NCBI GenBank assembly: GCA_046728075.1
Contig: JBKPDV010000249.1
Location: 1-23,724 of the forward strand
Source of the DNA: JBKPDV01 sp046728075
Lineage (GTDB): Bacteria; Acidobacteriota; Thermoanaerobaculia; UBA5066; Gp7-AA6
Length of the DNA stretch: 23,724 nucleotides
Direction: 5' to 3'
Made by a program: the position numbers and the translations under genes. The notes beneath the pieces were generated by a model. It was not told where the DNA came from and ran no database searches. It worked only from the letters and a program-made list of their open reading frames with translations. Positions 1-7,628 of the stretch are shown piece by piece (within the stretch, counting starts at the first letter, position 1; the number at the start of each line of letters is the position of its first letter).

Positions 1-1350
1 TTGCTCGACGGCCTTCGCGTCCTCCTTTGGCGCATTCCGGGAAACAATGAACCATCGGTCGTGCCCGCCGAGGTCGACGGCGTGGACGACGAGCACCGCA
101 GCGACCGCTGCGCGTGTCAGCCGCGGGCGCGCCGACGGCGCCGCTTGCAGCAGTCGGTTGAGCGCGAAACCGAAAGTGACCGCGAGCGCGAATTCACTGA
201 GGTAGAGCAGTCGCGCCGGGCTCCGTAGGATCGTCCCCGGCAGAGCGGCCCGGAGCGGCGAGGAAAAGGGGAGCGCGAGGACCAGACCCGCACCGCCGAG
301 CACGATCAGAAAGGCGATCGGCGCAGGCGGGCTACGGCGCCGCCACACCGTATAACCGGCCAGCAGTGCGGCCGCCACGAGCGGTAACCAACCCACGTAG
401 CACACCGTGTCCCAGAAGATCGCCGGCTCTCCGCCGACGAACGGCCTTAAGGGTACGCGGGGAACGGCGTCGGGCCAGCCGTCCTTCCAGGGGCTCACGA
501 ACGCGGTGAGGCGTTCGTATGGGAAGGCGATGTCGTTGCTCGCGCGGTCGAGAGGCAGGATTCGGGTGCTGCGCGCGATGAGCCGGTAGGCGGGCCAGAG
601 CACCAGGCCGTCGGCTCCCAGGCCGAGCGCGATCGCGGCGAGGGAATGCCGGCGTGCCGGACCTCGACCGCGAATGAGGGCGTATATTGCCGCAGCCACG
701 AGCGCATAGAGCGGAAGCTGAGGGTGGCCGGCGAGTGCGACGGCAGCGCTGCCCGCCGCCAGCGCGAGGTACCTGCTCGGCCGAACGAGTCGCTCTTCTG
801 GCGCGACCCCCCGCTCGACCAGCCAGAGCAGGAGCGGAAGTGCCGGGTAGGCCTCGAGGTAGGGCAAGTGACCCACCAGCACGCGGGCCGCGAAGTAGCC
901 GGAACAGGCGAAGGTCCAGCCGGCGGCTGCCGCCGCTGTCGGCGCGAGCCCGATCCGCCGGCAAAAGAGATATGTGAAGAACGCGGCGAGCAGAGCTGCC
1001 AGGCTCACCCCGGCTCCATAAGCGAAGTACGGCTTGAACAACAGCAGCGGCAGCCGCGAGGGGATGAAAGGGAAACTCTGGATGTTGGACCAGAATGGCG
1101 TGCCCAGAAGCTCGCGTGGATACCATGCTGGCAAAGTCGACAAGGGCCCCAAGAGCGCCTCGCGGGCGAACGTCAGCCGGTGAACGTGCAGGTTCTGGAA
1201 GTCCTGCCCGGACAGGACCTGGCCACGGAGCAAGGAGGGCGGGCAGTAGAGAGCCAAAACGCCCGACATCATCAACAGGCAAGCCATCCACCTCCACGCG
1301 AATGGCCCTCGCGGCAGATGATCGTGTGCGACCACTGCGCTGTCTGTCAA
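1..1350 (-). CDS. Multi-pass membrane protein, YfhO/GT-C glycosyltransferase-like (partial, runs off left edge)
   Basis: The frame is open for 450 codons from position 1350 to the window edge, so the C-terminus is missing. A first hydrophobic helix at about residues 22-36 follows a basic stretch. Then comes a polar segment with Asp50 in GQDFQNLHVHR and an aromatic stretch WYPRELLGTPFWSN at about residue 74, and many more hydrophobic helices. This pattern of an acidic residue in the first outer loop and a W-P-x-x-x-G-T-P motif is typical of polyisoprenoid-dependent GT-C or YfhO-type membrane glycosyltransferases; the exact donor and acceptor cannot be read. The TTG start at 1350 overlaps the stop of the upstream LON-domain gene as TTGA, copying the NTGA overlaps seen at two other gene pairs here. 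GTG at 1335 is an alternative. Family assignment is moderate; that this is the coding frame is well supported. Confidence 0.7.
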   Translation of the reverse strand, partial: MTDSAVVAHDHLPRGPFAWRWMACLLMMSGVLALYCPPSLLRGQVLSGQDFQNLHVHRLTFAREALLGPLSTLPAWYPRELLGTPFWSNIQSFPFIPSRLPLLLFKPYFAYGAGVSLAALLAAFFTYLFCRRIGLAPTAAAAAGWTFACSGYFAARVLVGHLPYLEAYPALPLLLWLVERGVAPEERLVRPSRYLALAAGSAAVALAGHPQLPLYALVAAAIYALIRGRGPARRHSLAAIALGLGADGLVLWPAYRLIARSTRILPLDRASNDIAFPYERLTAFVSPWKDGWPDAVPRVPLRPFVGGEPAIFWDTVCYVGWLPLVAAALLAGYTVWRRRSPPAPIAFLIVLGGAGLVLALPFSSPLRAALPGTILRSPARLLYLSEFALAVTFGFALNRLLQAAPSARPRLTRAAVAAVLVVHAVDLGGHDRWFIVSRNAPKEDAKAVEQ

Positions 1351-1988
1351 TTCTTCGTCACGTCCAGCTCTTTAGGCCGAAAGGGAGCGAGGAAGCGCAT
1401 GCGGCGCTGCCACTCCAGCATCCGCCCGATGAGTGTGCCGAAGCGATTGGGAACGGAATCCGTCTCGAGGATGGTCTGCAACTCTGCCGGCGAATACCGC
1501 AGCCGGAGCGCAATCTCGGAGGCCATGCGCTCCGGGCTCGTCTCCTCTTCCGGAAGCGGCAGGAGGTCCATCTGGGGGCGGACTGCGGCGAAGAGGCGTT
1601 GCGCCATGCGGATTACACGGCTGGCCTCATCCGGGCCTGAAAAAGGAATCGAGGCGACCTCTTCGATCTGAGCCGTCCGGTAAGGATCGGCGGATGCCTC
1701 CCGCAAAACACGATAGCGAAAGCGGCCCTGCAGCACGATGTTGTAACGGCCGTCGGAAAGCTCCTCGGACTCGACGATCTCTCCGGCGCCCCCGACCGGG
1801 TAGATCGGCGGGAGTTCCGGCGTTGCGGCCCAGCCGGGCTTCATCATCGCCATGCCGATCACGCGGTCTCCTGCCAGGGCATCGGCGATCATTGCCCGGT
1901 AGCGCGGCTCGAAGATGTGCAGTGGCAAAAGAGTTTCCGGCAGCAGGACCACCTCCGGCAGGGGAAACAGCGGAATCCGGCGGCTCAC
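1347..1988 (-). CDS. LON peptidase substrate-binding (LON N-terminal) domain protein
   Basis: This 213-residue protein has the N-terminal substrate-recognition domain of Lon protease but no AAA+ or Ser-Lys protease domain. The start RRIPLFPLPEVVLLPETLLPLHIFEPRYR is the classic LON-domain opening, and GDRVIGMAM plus the YNIVLQGRFRYRVL strand pattern follow at about residues 40-100. Stand-alone proteins of this kind (PF02190) are widespread in bacteria and their role is unproven; substrate or partner recognition is assumed. The GTG start overlaps the stop of the cytochrome gene by 4 nt (GTGA), and its own stop overlaps the next membrane-protein start, so the three genes are probably translationally coupled. 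Family is confident; function is not. Confidence 0.9.
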   Translation of the reverse strand: MSRRIPLFPLPEVVLLPETLLPLHIFEPRYRAMIADALAGDRVIGMAMMKPGWAATPELPPIYPVGGAGEIVESEELSDGRYNIVLQGRFRYRVLREASADPYRTAQIEEVASIPFSGPDEASRVIRMAQRLFAAVRPQMDLLPLPEEETSPERMASEIALRLRYSPAELQTILETDSVPNRFGTLIGRMLEWQRRMRFLAPFRPKELDVTKN

Positions 1989-2383
1989 TTGCTAACGCCC
2001 TTCACCTTTTGCCCTTCGCCTTTCGCCCCGCTTTTCGAGAGCTCGCCGACGTAAGCCACGACTTCTCGAATCTCCTCGTCGGTCAGTTTACCTTCGAACT
2101 TCGGCATGGGATCGTGGCCGCGGCGAACCTGCTGTTCGATGGAAGCCGGGGTACCGTCGCCTCGCCACTTTCCATCGATGAGGTTGGCGTACGGAAATCG
2201 CCCGGCCGTAATCGTGCGGCCGTCGCCGTTTCGGTTGTGGCAGGAGGCGCACTTCTCGACAAAAATACGGCGCCCCGCCACGAGCTCGCGATTGTTCGAG
2301 TCGACGACCGGAAGGGGGTCCCGGCGGCAAGTGGCGCACGCCGCGAGCAGAACTGCGGCGAGCAGACGACATCGGCCGGGCAT
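1985..2383 (-). CDS. Mono-haem class I c-type cytochrome, probable lipoprotein
   Basis: One CXXCH haem site (CASCH) lies about 50 residues after the chosen start. It is followed by a GDGRTI segment, a probable distal Met ligand in DPMPKFEGKLTDEEI, and the closing helix IREVVAYVGEL. These are the parts of a small class I cytochrome c (Cytochrome_CBB3/PF13442 type). I chose ATG at 2383 because it gives a short basic start and a hydrophobic stretch ending in LLAAC, a plausible lipobox, and because a TAAACT box sits 7 nt upstream. A longer TTG frame from 2449 would add 22 residues ahead of the signal peptide and is unlikely. The role is electron transfer in the periplasm; the partner is unknown. 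The last 14 codons are made of a 7-nt-period array and encode a Lys/Gly-rich tail. Confidence 0.85.
   Translation of the reverse strand: MPGRCRLLAAVLLAACATCRRDPLPVVDSNNRELVAGRRIFVEKCASCHNRNGDGRTITAGRFPYANLIDGKWRGDGTPASIEQQVRRGHDPMPKFEGKLTDEEIREVVAYVGELSKSGAKGEGQKVKGVSK
1992..2027. repeat. Single-arm heptad array inside the cytochrome 3' end
   Basis: The + strand reads as successive 7-mers CCTTCAC, CTTTTGC, CCTTCGC, CTTTCGC. It lies in the last codons of the cytochrome gene. No inverted partner arm is seen. It is less similar to the RRYT-type heptamers elsewhere, but the period is the same. Confidence 0.6.
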
Positions 2384-2390
2384 GCGAGGC

Positions 2391-2396
2391 AGTTTA
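2391..2396 (-). promoter_or_regulatory. Possible -10 box for the cytochrome gene
   Basis: TAAACT on the minus strand ends 7 nt before the ATG at 2383. There is no Shine-Dalgarno sequence in the gap, so the message could be leaderless. No convincing -35 hexamer is seen. Confidence 0.3.
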
Positions 2397-2477
2397 GCTT
2401 GCCCGCCGGCGCCGGCTTTGACGCTTAGGTAAGAGTAAGGGTGTGACAACGGATTGGAACCGCCGGCGCTCGCCTGA

Positions 2478-2483
2478 TACCTT
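2478..2483 (+). promoter_or_regulatory. Possible -10 box for the ferredoxin gene
   Basis: TACCTT ends 6 nt before the GTG at 2490. A TTGGAA hexamer at 2454-2459 lies 18 nt upstream and could be a -35. The spacing suggests a leaderless message. Confidence 0.3.
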
Positions 2484-2489
2484 CTCTAC

Positions 2490-2735
2490 GTGGCGGATCC
2501 CATCCAGAAGCTGCCCGAGAACGCCGCGGGGAAGTACTACGTCGACGCACAGTGCATCGACTGCGATGTCTGCCGCGTGACGGCGCCGGGCAACTTCCAA
2601 CGAAGCGACACGAAAGGGTACTCCTATGTCTTCCGCCAGCCCGCCGACGCCGAGGAGGACGCGCAGTGCCAGGAGGCGATGGACTGTTGCCCTGTGGAGG
2701 CGATCGGGAGTGATGGAGAAATCGGTAGTCAGTAG
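2490..2735 (+). CDS. Small single-cluster ferredoxin
   Basis: An 81-residue protein with CIDCDVC near residue 22 and CCPVEAIG near residue 66. The C-x2-C-x2-C plus distant C-P pattern is that of monocluster [4Fe-4S] (or [3Fe-4S]) ferredoxins of the Fer4_13/Fer4_15 type. The region between the cysteines (RVTAPGNFQRSD...) also matches this family. It is a soluble one-electron carrier; no redox partner is adjacent. The gene is monocistronic, divergent from the cytochrome gene and convergent with the UDP-xylose synthase gene. Its last codons and its TAG stop (I-G-S-Q-stop) come from the TAGTCGG-type array that begins at 2721. The start is GTG. Confidence 0.9.
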   Translation: MADPIQKLPENAAGKYYVDAQCIDCDVCRVTAPGNFQRSDTKGYSYVFRQPADAEEDAQCQEAMDCCPVEAIGSDGEIGSQ

Positions 2736-2798
2736 TCGGTAGTCGGTAGTGAAGAAGTCTTTAGTAACCTACCGACTACCGACTATCGACTACCGACC
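2721..2798. repeat. Inverted heptad array (TAGTCGG / CCGACTA)
   Basis: The left arm, about 2721-2750, repeats TAGTCGG with one TAGTCAG unit. The right arm, about 2769-2797, repeats CCGACTA. They can pair around a loop of about 18 nt. The element lies between convergent genes and supplies the TAG stops of both the ferredoxin and the UDP-xylose synthase. Confidence 0.9.
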
Positions 2799-3745
2799 GG
2801 CGATTGCGGCGACAGACGTCCCAAGTCACGGAAGTACTCAATCGTCCTCAGCAAGCCGTCTTCGAGCTTCACCCTCGGCTCCCATCCCAGAATCGTCTTC
2901 GCCCTCGTGATGTCCGGTTGCCTCACCTTCGGGTCGTCGACCGGGAGCGGCTTGAAGACGATCTCGGACCTGGTTCCCGTCAGCTTCTGGATGGTCCGGG
3001 CGAATTCGAGAACGGTCAATTCCGCTGGATTGCCGATGTTGACGGGATCCGTCTCGCTCGAGAGCAGCAGCCGGTAAATCCCGTCGATCAGATCCGAGAC
3101 GTAACAGAACGAGCGCGTCTGCGAGCCGTCGCCGAAGACCGTCATCGGCTGCCCCGCGAGCGCCTGGCCGATCAGTGCCGGCACGACGCGGCCGTCGCGA
3201 GGGCGCATCCTCTCCCCATAGGTATTGAAGATGCGGACGATGCGCGTGTCCACGGCATGGGCGCGGTGGTAGGCCATCGTGATCGCCTCGGCGAAACGCT
3301 TCGCCTCGTCGTACACGCCCCGCGGTCCGATCGGATTGACGTTGCCCCAATAGGTCTCCGGCTGCGGGTGAACCTGAGGGTCGCCGTAGACCTCGGAAGT
3401 CGAGGCCAGCAGGAATCGCGCTTTGGTCGCGAGCGCGAGCCCGAGAGCGTTATGCGAGCCGAGGGAACCGACCTTGAGCGTCTGAATCGGCAGCTCCAGG
3501 TAGTCGATGGGCGATGCGGGAGACGCGAAGTGGAGAACCGCGTCCAGAGACCCGTCCCATTGGATGTAACGCGTGACGTTGTGTTGGACCAAGCGAAACC
3601 GCGGTTCCTTCTCCAGATGGGCGATGTTCCGGAGGTTGCCGGTCAGCAGGTTGTCCATGCCGACCACGTCATGGCCCTCGAGCAGGAGCCGGTCACAGAG
3701 GTGGCTGCCCAGGAATCCCGCGGCGCCGGTGACGAGGACCTTCAC
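2783..3745 (-). CDS. UDP-glucuronate decarboxylase (UDP-xylose synthase), SDR family
   Basis: A 320-residue extended short-chain dehydrogenase. The NAD-binding GAAGFLG is at residues 7-13, the catalytic STSE at 115-118 and Y145-x3-K149 in GVYDEAKR. The RIFNTYGERM segment is characteristic of UXS enzymes, which oxidise UDP-glucuronate at C4, decarboxylate it and re-reduce it to UDP-xylose using bound NAD. The neighbouring UDP-glucose dehydrogenase makes its substrate. A related dTDP-glucose dehydratase-like activity is possible but the motifs fit UXS better. The start is GTG. The last residues (LSPQSPVGSR) and the TAG stop are read from the array at 2721-2798, so the natural C-terminus may have been altered. 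Confidence 0.88.
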   Translation of the reverse strand: MKVLVTGAAGFLGSHLCDRLLLEGHDVVGMDNLLTGNLRNIAHLEKEPRFRLVQHNVTRYIQWDGSLDAVLHFASPASPIDYLELPIQTLKVGSLGSHNALGLALATKARFLLASTSEVYGDPQVHPQPETYWGNVNPIGPRGVYDEAKRFAEAITMAYHRAHAVDTRIVRIFNTYGERMRPRDGRVVPALIGQALAGQPMTVFGDGSQTRSFCYVSDLIDGIYRLLLSSETDPVNIGNPAELTVLEFARTIQKLTGTRSEIVFKPLPVDDPKVRQPDITRAKTILGWEPRVKLEDGLLRTIEYFRDLGRLSPQSPVGSR

Positions 3746-3770
3746 GCGCGGTTCCCGTGCGTGAGAGTCC

Positions 3771-3868
3771 GGATTTGTGATTTGCGATTTGTGATTGGTG
3801 ATTGAGGAAATTCCGAGAAGCTTCCCGTATTCAAATCACAAATCACAAATCACCCATCACAAATCTCA
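3771..3868. repeat. Inverted heptad array (GTGATTT / AATCACA)
   Basis: The left arm, about 3772-3814, repeats TTTGTGA and variants. The right arm, about 3831-3868, repeats AAATCAC. The loop contains GGAAATTCC and GAAGCTTC. On the minus strand the first unit, GTGAGAT, supplies the TGA stop of the UDP-glucose dehydrogenase gene. Confidence 0.9.
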
Positions 3869-5164
3869 CGGCCTTCCCACGCTCGTGTACTTCCATCCCG
3901 CGGCTCGGATCTCCGTCGGGTCGTAGACGTTGCGCAGGTCGACCATCGTGCGTGAGGTCAGAGCGGCGCCCAGTTTCTCCAGGTCGAGGGCGCGGAACTC
4001 GTTCCACTCCGTCGCCAGCACCAGAAAGTCTGCTCCCGCCGCGCAGTCGTACGCGTCTCTGGCATAGGTCAGATTCGGGAAGACGGAGCGCGTATTCTCC
4101 ATGGCCGCGGGATCGAAGGCGCGCACGGTTGCTCCGGCGGCGAGCAGATCGGCGACGACCGCGAGGGCCGGAGACTCGCGAATGTCGTCGGTCTCGGGTT
4201 TGAAGGAGAGGCCGAGCACGGCGGCCGTCCGTCCGGCAATCTCGCCGACCGCCTTTCGAATCTTTTCGATCATCCGCGCTTTGATTGCGGCGTTGACCCG
4301 GATCGTGGCTTCGATCAGCTCGAAGTGGTGGCCGTACTGTTTGGCGAGCTCCGCCGCGGCGGCCGTGTCTTTCGGAAAGCAGGAGCCGCCGAATCCGGGT
4401 CCGGGAAGCAGGAATCGCGGCCCGATGCGGGGATCGAGTCCCATGCCGGTCGCCACCGCCTCGACGTCGGCCTCCATCAGCTCGCAGAGGCGGGCGACCT
4501 CGTTGATGAAGGAGATCTTCACGGCCAGAAAGCCGTTGGACGCGTACTTGATCAATTCCGCCGACGCGACGTCGGTGATGACGAATGGAGTTTCGCGCAA
4601 AAAGAGGGGCTTGTAGATCTCCTTCATGACCTCGATCGCGCGGGCGTCGGAGGCGCCGATCACGATGCGATCGGGTTCGAGGAAGTCCCCCACGGCCGAC
4701 CCCTCGCGCAAGAACTCGGGATTGGAGACGACGGAGAAGGGGTGCTTGCCGTTTTTCTCCCGGAGAATCTGCTCGATCATTTTTCCCGTGCCCGTCGGAA
4801 CGGTGGACTTGGTCACGACCACCTTGTACCCATTCATGTGGAGCGCCACCGCTTCGGCCACCTGTCGCACGAAGGTCAAGTCGGGAGAGCCGTCCGGGTT
4901 GGGAGGGGTGCCAACCGCGATGAAGATCGCGACCGAGCTTTCGATCCCGGCCTTCAGGTCCGTGGTGAAGCGCAACCGCCCCTTGCGCTCGTTGCGCGAG
5001 ACGAGCTCCTCGAGCCCCGGCTCGTAGATCGGGATCACCCCACGCCCCAGGGCGTCGACCTTCGCCTTGTCCTTGTCGACGCAAATCACGTTCATGCCCA
5101 GATCCGCCAGTCCCGCTCCGGTCACGAGACCGACGTAACCCGTCCCGACCATGCAGATGTTCAT
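3866..5164 (-). CDS. ugd: UDP-glucose 6-dehydrogenase
   Basis: A 432-residue protein of full family length. It has the N-terminal Rossmann motif GTGYVGLVTGAGLA at residues 7-20, YEPGLEELV near residue 47, and the catalytic cysteine C262 in GPGFGGSCFPKD, followed by the central helix and the C-terminal UDP-binding domain. The enzyme oxidises UDP-glucose twice with NAD+ to give UDP-glucuronate, the shared precursor for the UDP-xylose synthase downstream and the 4-epimerase upstream. The three genes lie on one strand, separated only by heptad arrays, so co-transcription is likely. Start ATG; the region just upstream is an array rather than a normal leader. The product probably feeds capsule, exopolysaccharide or LPS glycosylation. 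Confidence 0.95.
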   Translation of the reverse strand: MNICMVGTGYVGLVTGAGLADLGMNVICVDKDKAKVDALGRGVIPIYEPGLEELVSRNERKGRLRFTTDLKAGIESSVAIFIAVGTPPNPDGSPDLTFVRQVAEAVALHMNGYKVVVTKSTVPTGTGKMIEQILREKNGKHPFSVVSNPEFLREGSAVGDFLEPDRIVIGASDARAIEVMKEIYKPLFLRETPFVITDVASAELIKYASNGFLAVKISFINEVARLCELMEADVEAVATGMGLDPRIGPRFLLPGPGFGGSCFPKDTAAAAELAKQYGHHFELIEATIRVNAAIKARMIEKIRKAVGEIAGRTAAVLGLSFKPETDDIRESPALAVVADLLAAGATVRAFDPAAMENTRSVFPNLTYARDAYDCAAGADFLVLATEWNEFRALDLEKLGAALTSRTMVDLRNVYDPTEIRAAGWKYTSVGRP

Positions 5165-5171
5165 AGGTGTG

Positions 5172-5256
5172 AGTTTTCAGTTGTCAGTTTTCAGTTGTCA
5201 GTTCAATTCTGAGCCATCGGCTCCGAACGGAGAACTGAGAACTGATCACTGATGAC
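5172..5256. repeat. Inverted heptad array (TTTTCAG / GAACTGA)
   Basis: The left arm, about 5174-5204, alternates TTTTCAG and TTGTCAG. The right arm, about 5230-5256, repeats GAACTGA. The apex carries a small hairpin GAGCC-ATC-GGCTC. On the minus strand the right arm supplies the TGA stop of the upstream epimerase gene. Confidence 0.9.
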
Positions 5257-6205
5257 TCGTCTTCTGCTTCCGGTACCAATCCACACTCCTCTTGAGACCT
5301 TCCTCCAGCGGCACGCGGGCGCGGAAGTGTAAAAGCTTAGCGGCCTTTTCGACAGAGGCAAACGTGACCGGAACGTCTCCGGGCTGGTTCTGCTGGCGGT
5401 CGAGAATCGCGGGCTTGCCGACCGCCTTCTCGATCGCGGTGACGAGTTGCGACAGTGTGACCGGATGGGCTCCGCCGAGGTTGACGATCTCGAAGCCGGA
5501 CGGAACGCTCAAAGCGGCCTCGACACCATCGGCAATGTCGTCGATGTACGTGTAGTCGCGCCGCGATCCCCCGTCGCCGTAGAAGGGGATGGGAGCGCCC
5601 GTGTCGATCGATCGAATGAACTTCGCGATAGCCATTTCGGGCCGCTGGCGGGGGCCGTAGACCGTAAAGAAGCGCAGGCAGGTCGCGGCCAGGCCATGAA
5701 GGTGATGGGCGGTGTAGACGTGCAGCTCGCCCGCCCGCTTGGTCGCCGCATAAGGGGAGATCGGCCTCTCGATCGGGTCGTCCTCGGAAAACGGAAGCTT
5801 GGAGTTCACCCCGTAGACCGAGGATGAGGACGCGAACAGGAATCTGGGGGCTCCGTGAGCCACGGCCGCCTCCAGCAGATGGAGAGTGCCGACCACATTG
5901 ACTTCTTCATAGAGAACCGGAAGAGCCAGCGAAGGGCGGACCCCGGCGCGGGCTGCCAGGTGGAACACGGCGTCGAATTTCTCCTCCGCGAAGAGACGGA
6001 AGACCAGCGGCCGGTCGCGGATATCCCCTTCCACGAGTCGAAAGCCCGGAGCGCGCAGGTGGGTCTCCACATTCGCTCGCTTGAGGCCCGGGTCATAGAA
6101 GTCGTTGAAGTCGTCGAGGACAACGACCCTATCGCCTCGCGCCAGGCGCCGGTCGACCAGATGGGAGCCGATGAACCCGGCCCCTCCCGTCACGAGGACT
6201 TTCAC
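5246..6205 (-). CDS. NAD-dependent epimerase, probable UDP-glucuronate 4-epimerase
   Basis: A 319-residue extended SDR with GGAGFIGSHL at residues 7-16, catalytic SSSVYG near residue 127 and the YAATK segment (Y-x3-K) near residue 152. The FTVYGPRQRPEMAIAKFIRSI stretch is the signature of UDP-glucuronate 4-epimerases, which interconvert UDP-glucuronate and UDP-galacturonate. The adjacent dehydrogenase gene supports this substrate; a UDP-glucose 4-epimerase is less likely. The start is GTG in the same V/M-K-V-L-V-T-G context as the UDP-xylose synthase, so the two are distant paralogs. Its TGA stop lies in the array at 5172-5256. It follows mlaD by 67 nt with no obvious promoter. Confidence 0.88.
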   Translation of the reverse strand: MKVLVTGGAGFIGSHLVDRRLARGDRVVVLDDFNDFYDPGLKRANVETHLRAPGFRLVEGDIRDRPLVFRLFAEEKFDAVFHLAARAGVRPSLALPVLYEEVNVVGTLHLLEAAVAHGAPRFLFASSSSVYGVNSKLPFSEDDPIERPISPYAATKRAGELHVYTAHHLHGLAATCLRFFTVYGPRQRPEMAIAKFIRSIDTGAPIPFYGDGGSRRDYTYIDDIADGVEAALSVPSGFEIVNLGGAHPVTLSQLVTAIEKAVGKPAILDRQQNQPGDVPVTFASVEKAAKLLHFRARVPLEEGLKRSVDWYRKQKTSHQ

Positions 6206-6272
6206 TCGGCTCGCCGCCGGAGTCGGGCCTCGCCCGTCCAGGACCCGGCACCCAGCGTTCCGCCCGGGGCCC

Positions 6273-7508
6273 TCATCGGGGCGAGGGCGGCGTCAGGGTC
6301 GGAGTGGGCGTGCTCGGGGGCCCCTCGACCGAGCCGTCGGCCGGAAGGCCCGCCTTGGCCCGCTCCTCGTCATACTCCTTCTTGATGCCGGCGTGCTGCC
6401 GGTTTTTGATCAACCAGCGCAACATCTTCGATTCGTCGATCCCCACGACGAGCCGGTTGGCCGCGTCGAAGACCGAGGGATCGTTGATGAGCTTGCCGGC
6501 CGTGCCCTGCCCTCCGTCGAGCTTGCGGCCGATAGACTCGAGATGCTGCGAGAAACGGCGCAGGTTGCCGGTGAACTCCTTGCCGAACTTCTCGTCGCGC
6601 AGCAAGATCGGAATTGTGCCGCTTCCCTTCTCGAGATCCTTTGTGATCGCGGCCAGCGAGACCGCCGCCTGAGAAAGATTGTCGACGAGCTGATAGACCT
6701 TTTTCTTCCCCTCCGGATCGCCGAGCAGCGCCGGGATCGCCCCCGTGTTGCTGCGCATCTGCTCGTCGACTCTGCCGAAGACGCTCTGCACCGAGTGGAT
6801 CGCGCTGCGCAGAGCGTCTCCCGTCTCGCGGCCGTACTTTTTGTCGATCAGAAGCCTTCCGACCAGGCCGTGACCCTCCTGCACGCTTCGCAGGATGCCA
6901 TTTAAGGAGGTCAACGTGGCGTTCAAGTTGTTGCCCAGGCGCTCGCTCTCCGGGCCCTCGCTCGTGATCGCTCCGAGAAAACCTTTCCCCTCTTCGGTGC
7001 GGCCCAGGATGTTCTTCAACGAACGGGCGATCGCGCCAAGGTCCGTCAAGAGATCGCCGCTCCCTTCCAACAGCTTCTCGATTCCCGCTCCCGGCGCGGC
7101 CTTGATCTGCCCGCCGACCTCGATCACGGGCTCGGTCACGCTCCCGCCTTCCAGGTCGATGTACTTGTCGCCGAGGAGCCCGATCGTCTTGATCGAGGCT
7201 CGGGTTCCCGCCCGAAGTCGCGACTGCAGCCTGCGGTCGACGTCATAGACGACCTCGACGCTACGGTCGGCAGGATCCGGAGAAAGCTTGACCTCGAGCA
7301 CGTTGCCGACGGTCACTCCGTTCAACCGGACCGGATTGCCGGCCACGAGCCCCGCGGCGGAATCGAACCGGGTCTCGTAGGGGAGCTTCTTGCGGAAGAG
7401 GTTCGCCCGGCGGCCCACCATGAAAATGCCCGCCATGACCGCGACCAGTCCGACTAAGACGACGATCCCGACGCGAAAACGGCGTCCGACCTGTGGCTCG
7501 CCGATCAA
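6273..7508 (-). CDS. mlaD: MlaD-family (MCE domain) lipid-transport substrate-binding protein
   Basis: A 411-residue protein with one N-terminal membrane helix (about residues 13-30) and an MCE domain (about 40-120: GLVAGNPVRLNGVTVGNVLEVKL, LLGDKYIDLEGG). A long helical tail follows with repeated segments around GSGTIPILLRDEKFGKE and GQGTAGKLINDPS, and a Pro/Thr-rich end. MlaD proteins form a ring that passes phospholipid between the inner-membrane MlaFE transporter and the periplasm; the long tail may extend the channel. It is the last gene of mlaE-mlaF-mlaD. The TTG start is supported by a GGAG six nt upstream. The gap to mlaF is filled by two heptad arrays. A 6-bp GC hairpin (6269-6288) overlaps the stop. 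Confidence 0.9.
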   Translation of the reverse strand: MIGEPQVGRRFRVGIVVLVGLVAVMAGIFMVGRRANLFRKKLPYETRFDSAAGLVAGNPVRLNGVTVGNVLEVKLSPDPADRSVEVVYDVDRRLQSRLRAGTRASIKTIGLLGDKYIDLEGGSVTEPVIEVGGQIKAAPGAGIEKLLEGSGDLLTDLGAIARSLKNILGRTEEGKGFLGAITSEGPESERLGNNLNATLTSLNGILRSVQEGHGLVGRLLIDKKYGRETGDALRSAIHSVQSVFGRVDEQMRSNTGAIPALLGDPEGKKKVYQLVDNLSQAAVSLAAITKDLEKGSGTIPILLRDEKFGKEFTGNLRRFSQHLESIGRKLDGGQGTAGKLINDPSVFDAANRLVVGIDESKMLRWLIKNRQHAGIKKEYDEERAKAGLPADGSVEGPPSTPTPTLTPPSPR

Positions 7509-7524
7509 GGCTCGCTCCGCTCGC

Positions 7525-7555
7525 CCGGGACTCGGGACTCGGGACTCGGGACTCG
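7525..7555. repeat. Heptad array (GGGACTC), no matching partner
   Basis: Four tandem GGGACTC units lie just upstream of the mlaD start. No inverted copy is present nearby; the next array, 30 nt away, has an unrelated heptamer. Confidence 0.85.
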
Positions 7556-7584
7556 AAAGAGGATATTCATCGGCACTATCCGTT

Positions 7585-7626
7585 CAATCACAAATCACAA
7601 ATCACAAATTACAAATCGCAAATCTT
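7585..7626. repeat. Heptad array (AAATCAC), no matching partner
   Basis: Tandem AAATCAC units with AAATTAC and AAATCGC variants immediately follow the mlaF stop on the minus strand. It is the same heptamer as the right arm at 3831-3868, but its partner arm is missing here. Confidence 0.85.
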
Positions 7627-7628
7627 CC

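Noticed and set aside
332..1297. 321-codon minus-strand open frame
   Set aside because: Its product is Arg/Pro/Ala-rich with no coherent hydrophobic pattern. The neighbouring minus-strand frame from 1350 encodes a proper membrane protein.
646..1671. 341-codon plus-strand open frame crossing two genes
   Set aside because: It lies antisense to the LON-domain and membrane-protein genes and has low-complexity composition typical of GC-rich shadow frames.
2721..2798. Standard rho-independent terminator between the convergent ferredoxin and UDP-xylose synthase genes
   Set aside because: The hairpin is plausible but has no T-tract on either strand, and similar elements lie in co-directional and divergent gaps, so I list it as a repeat.
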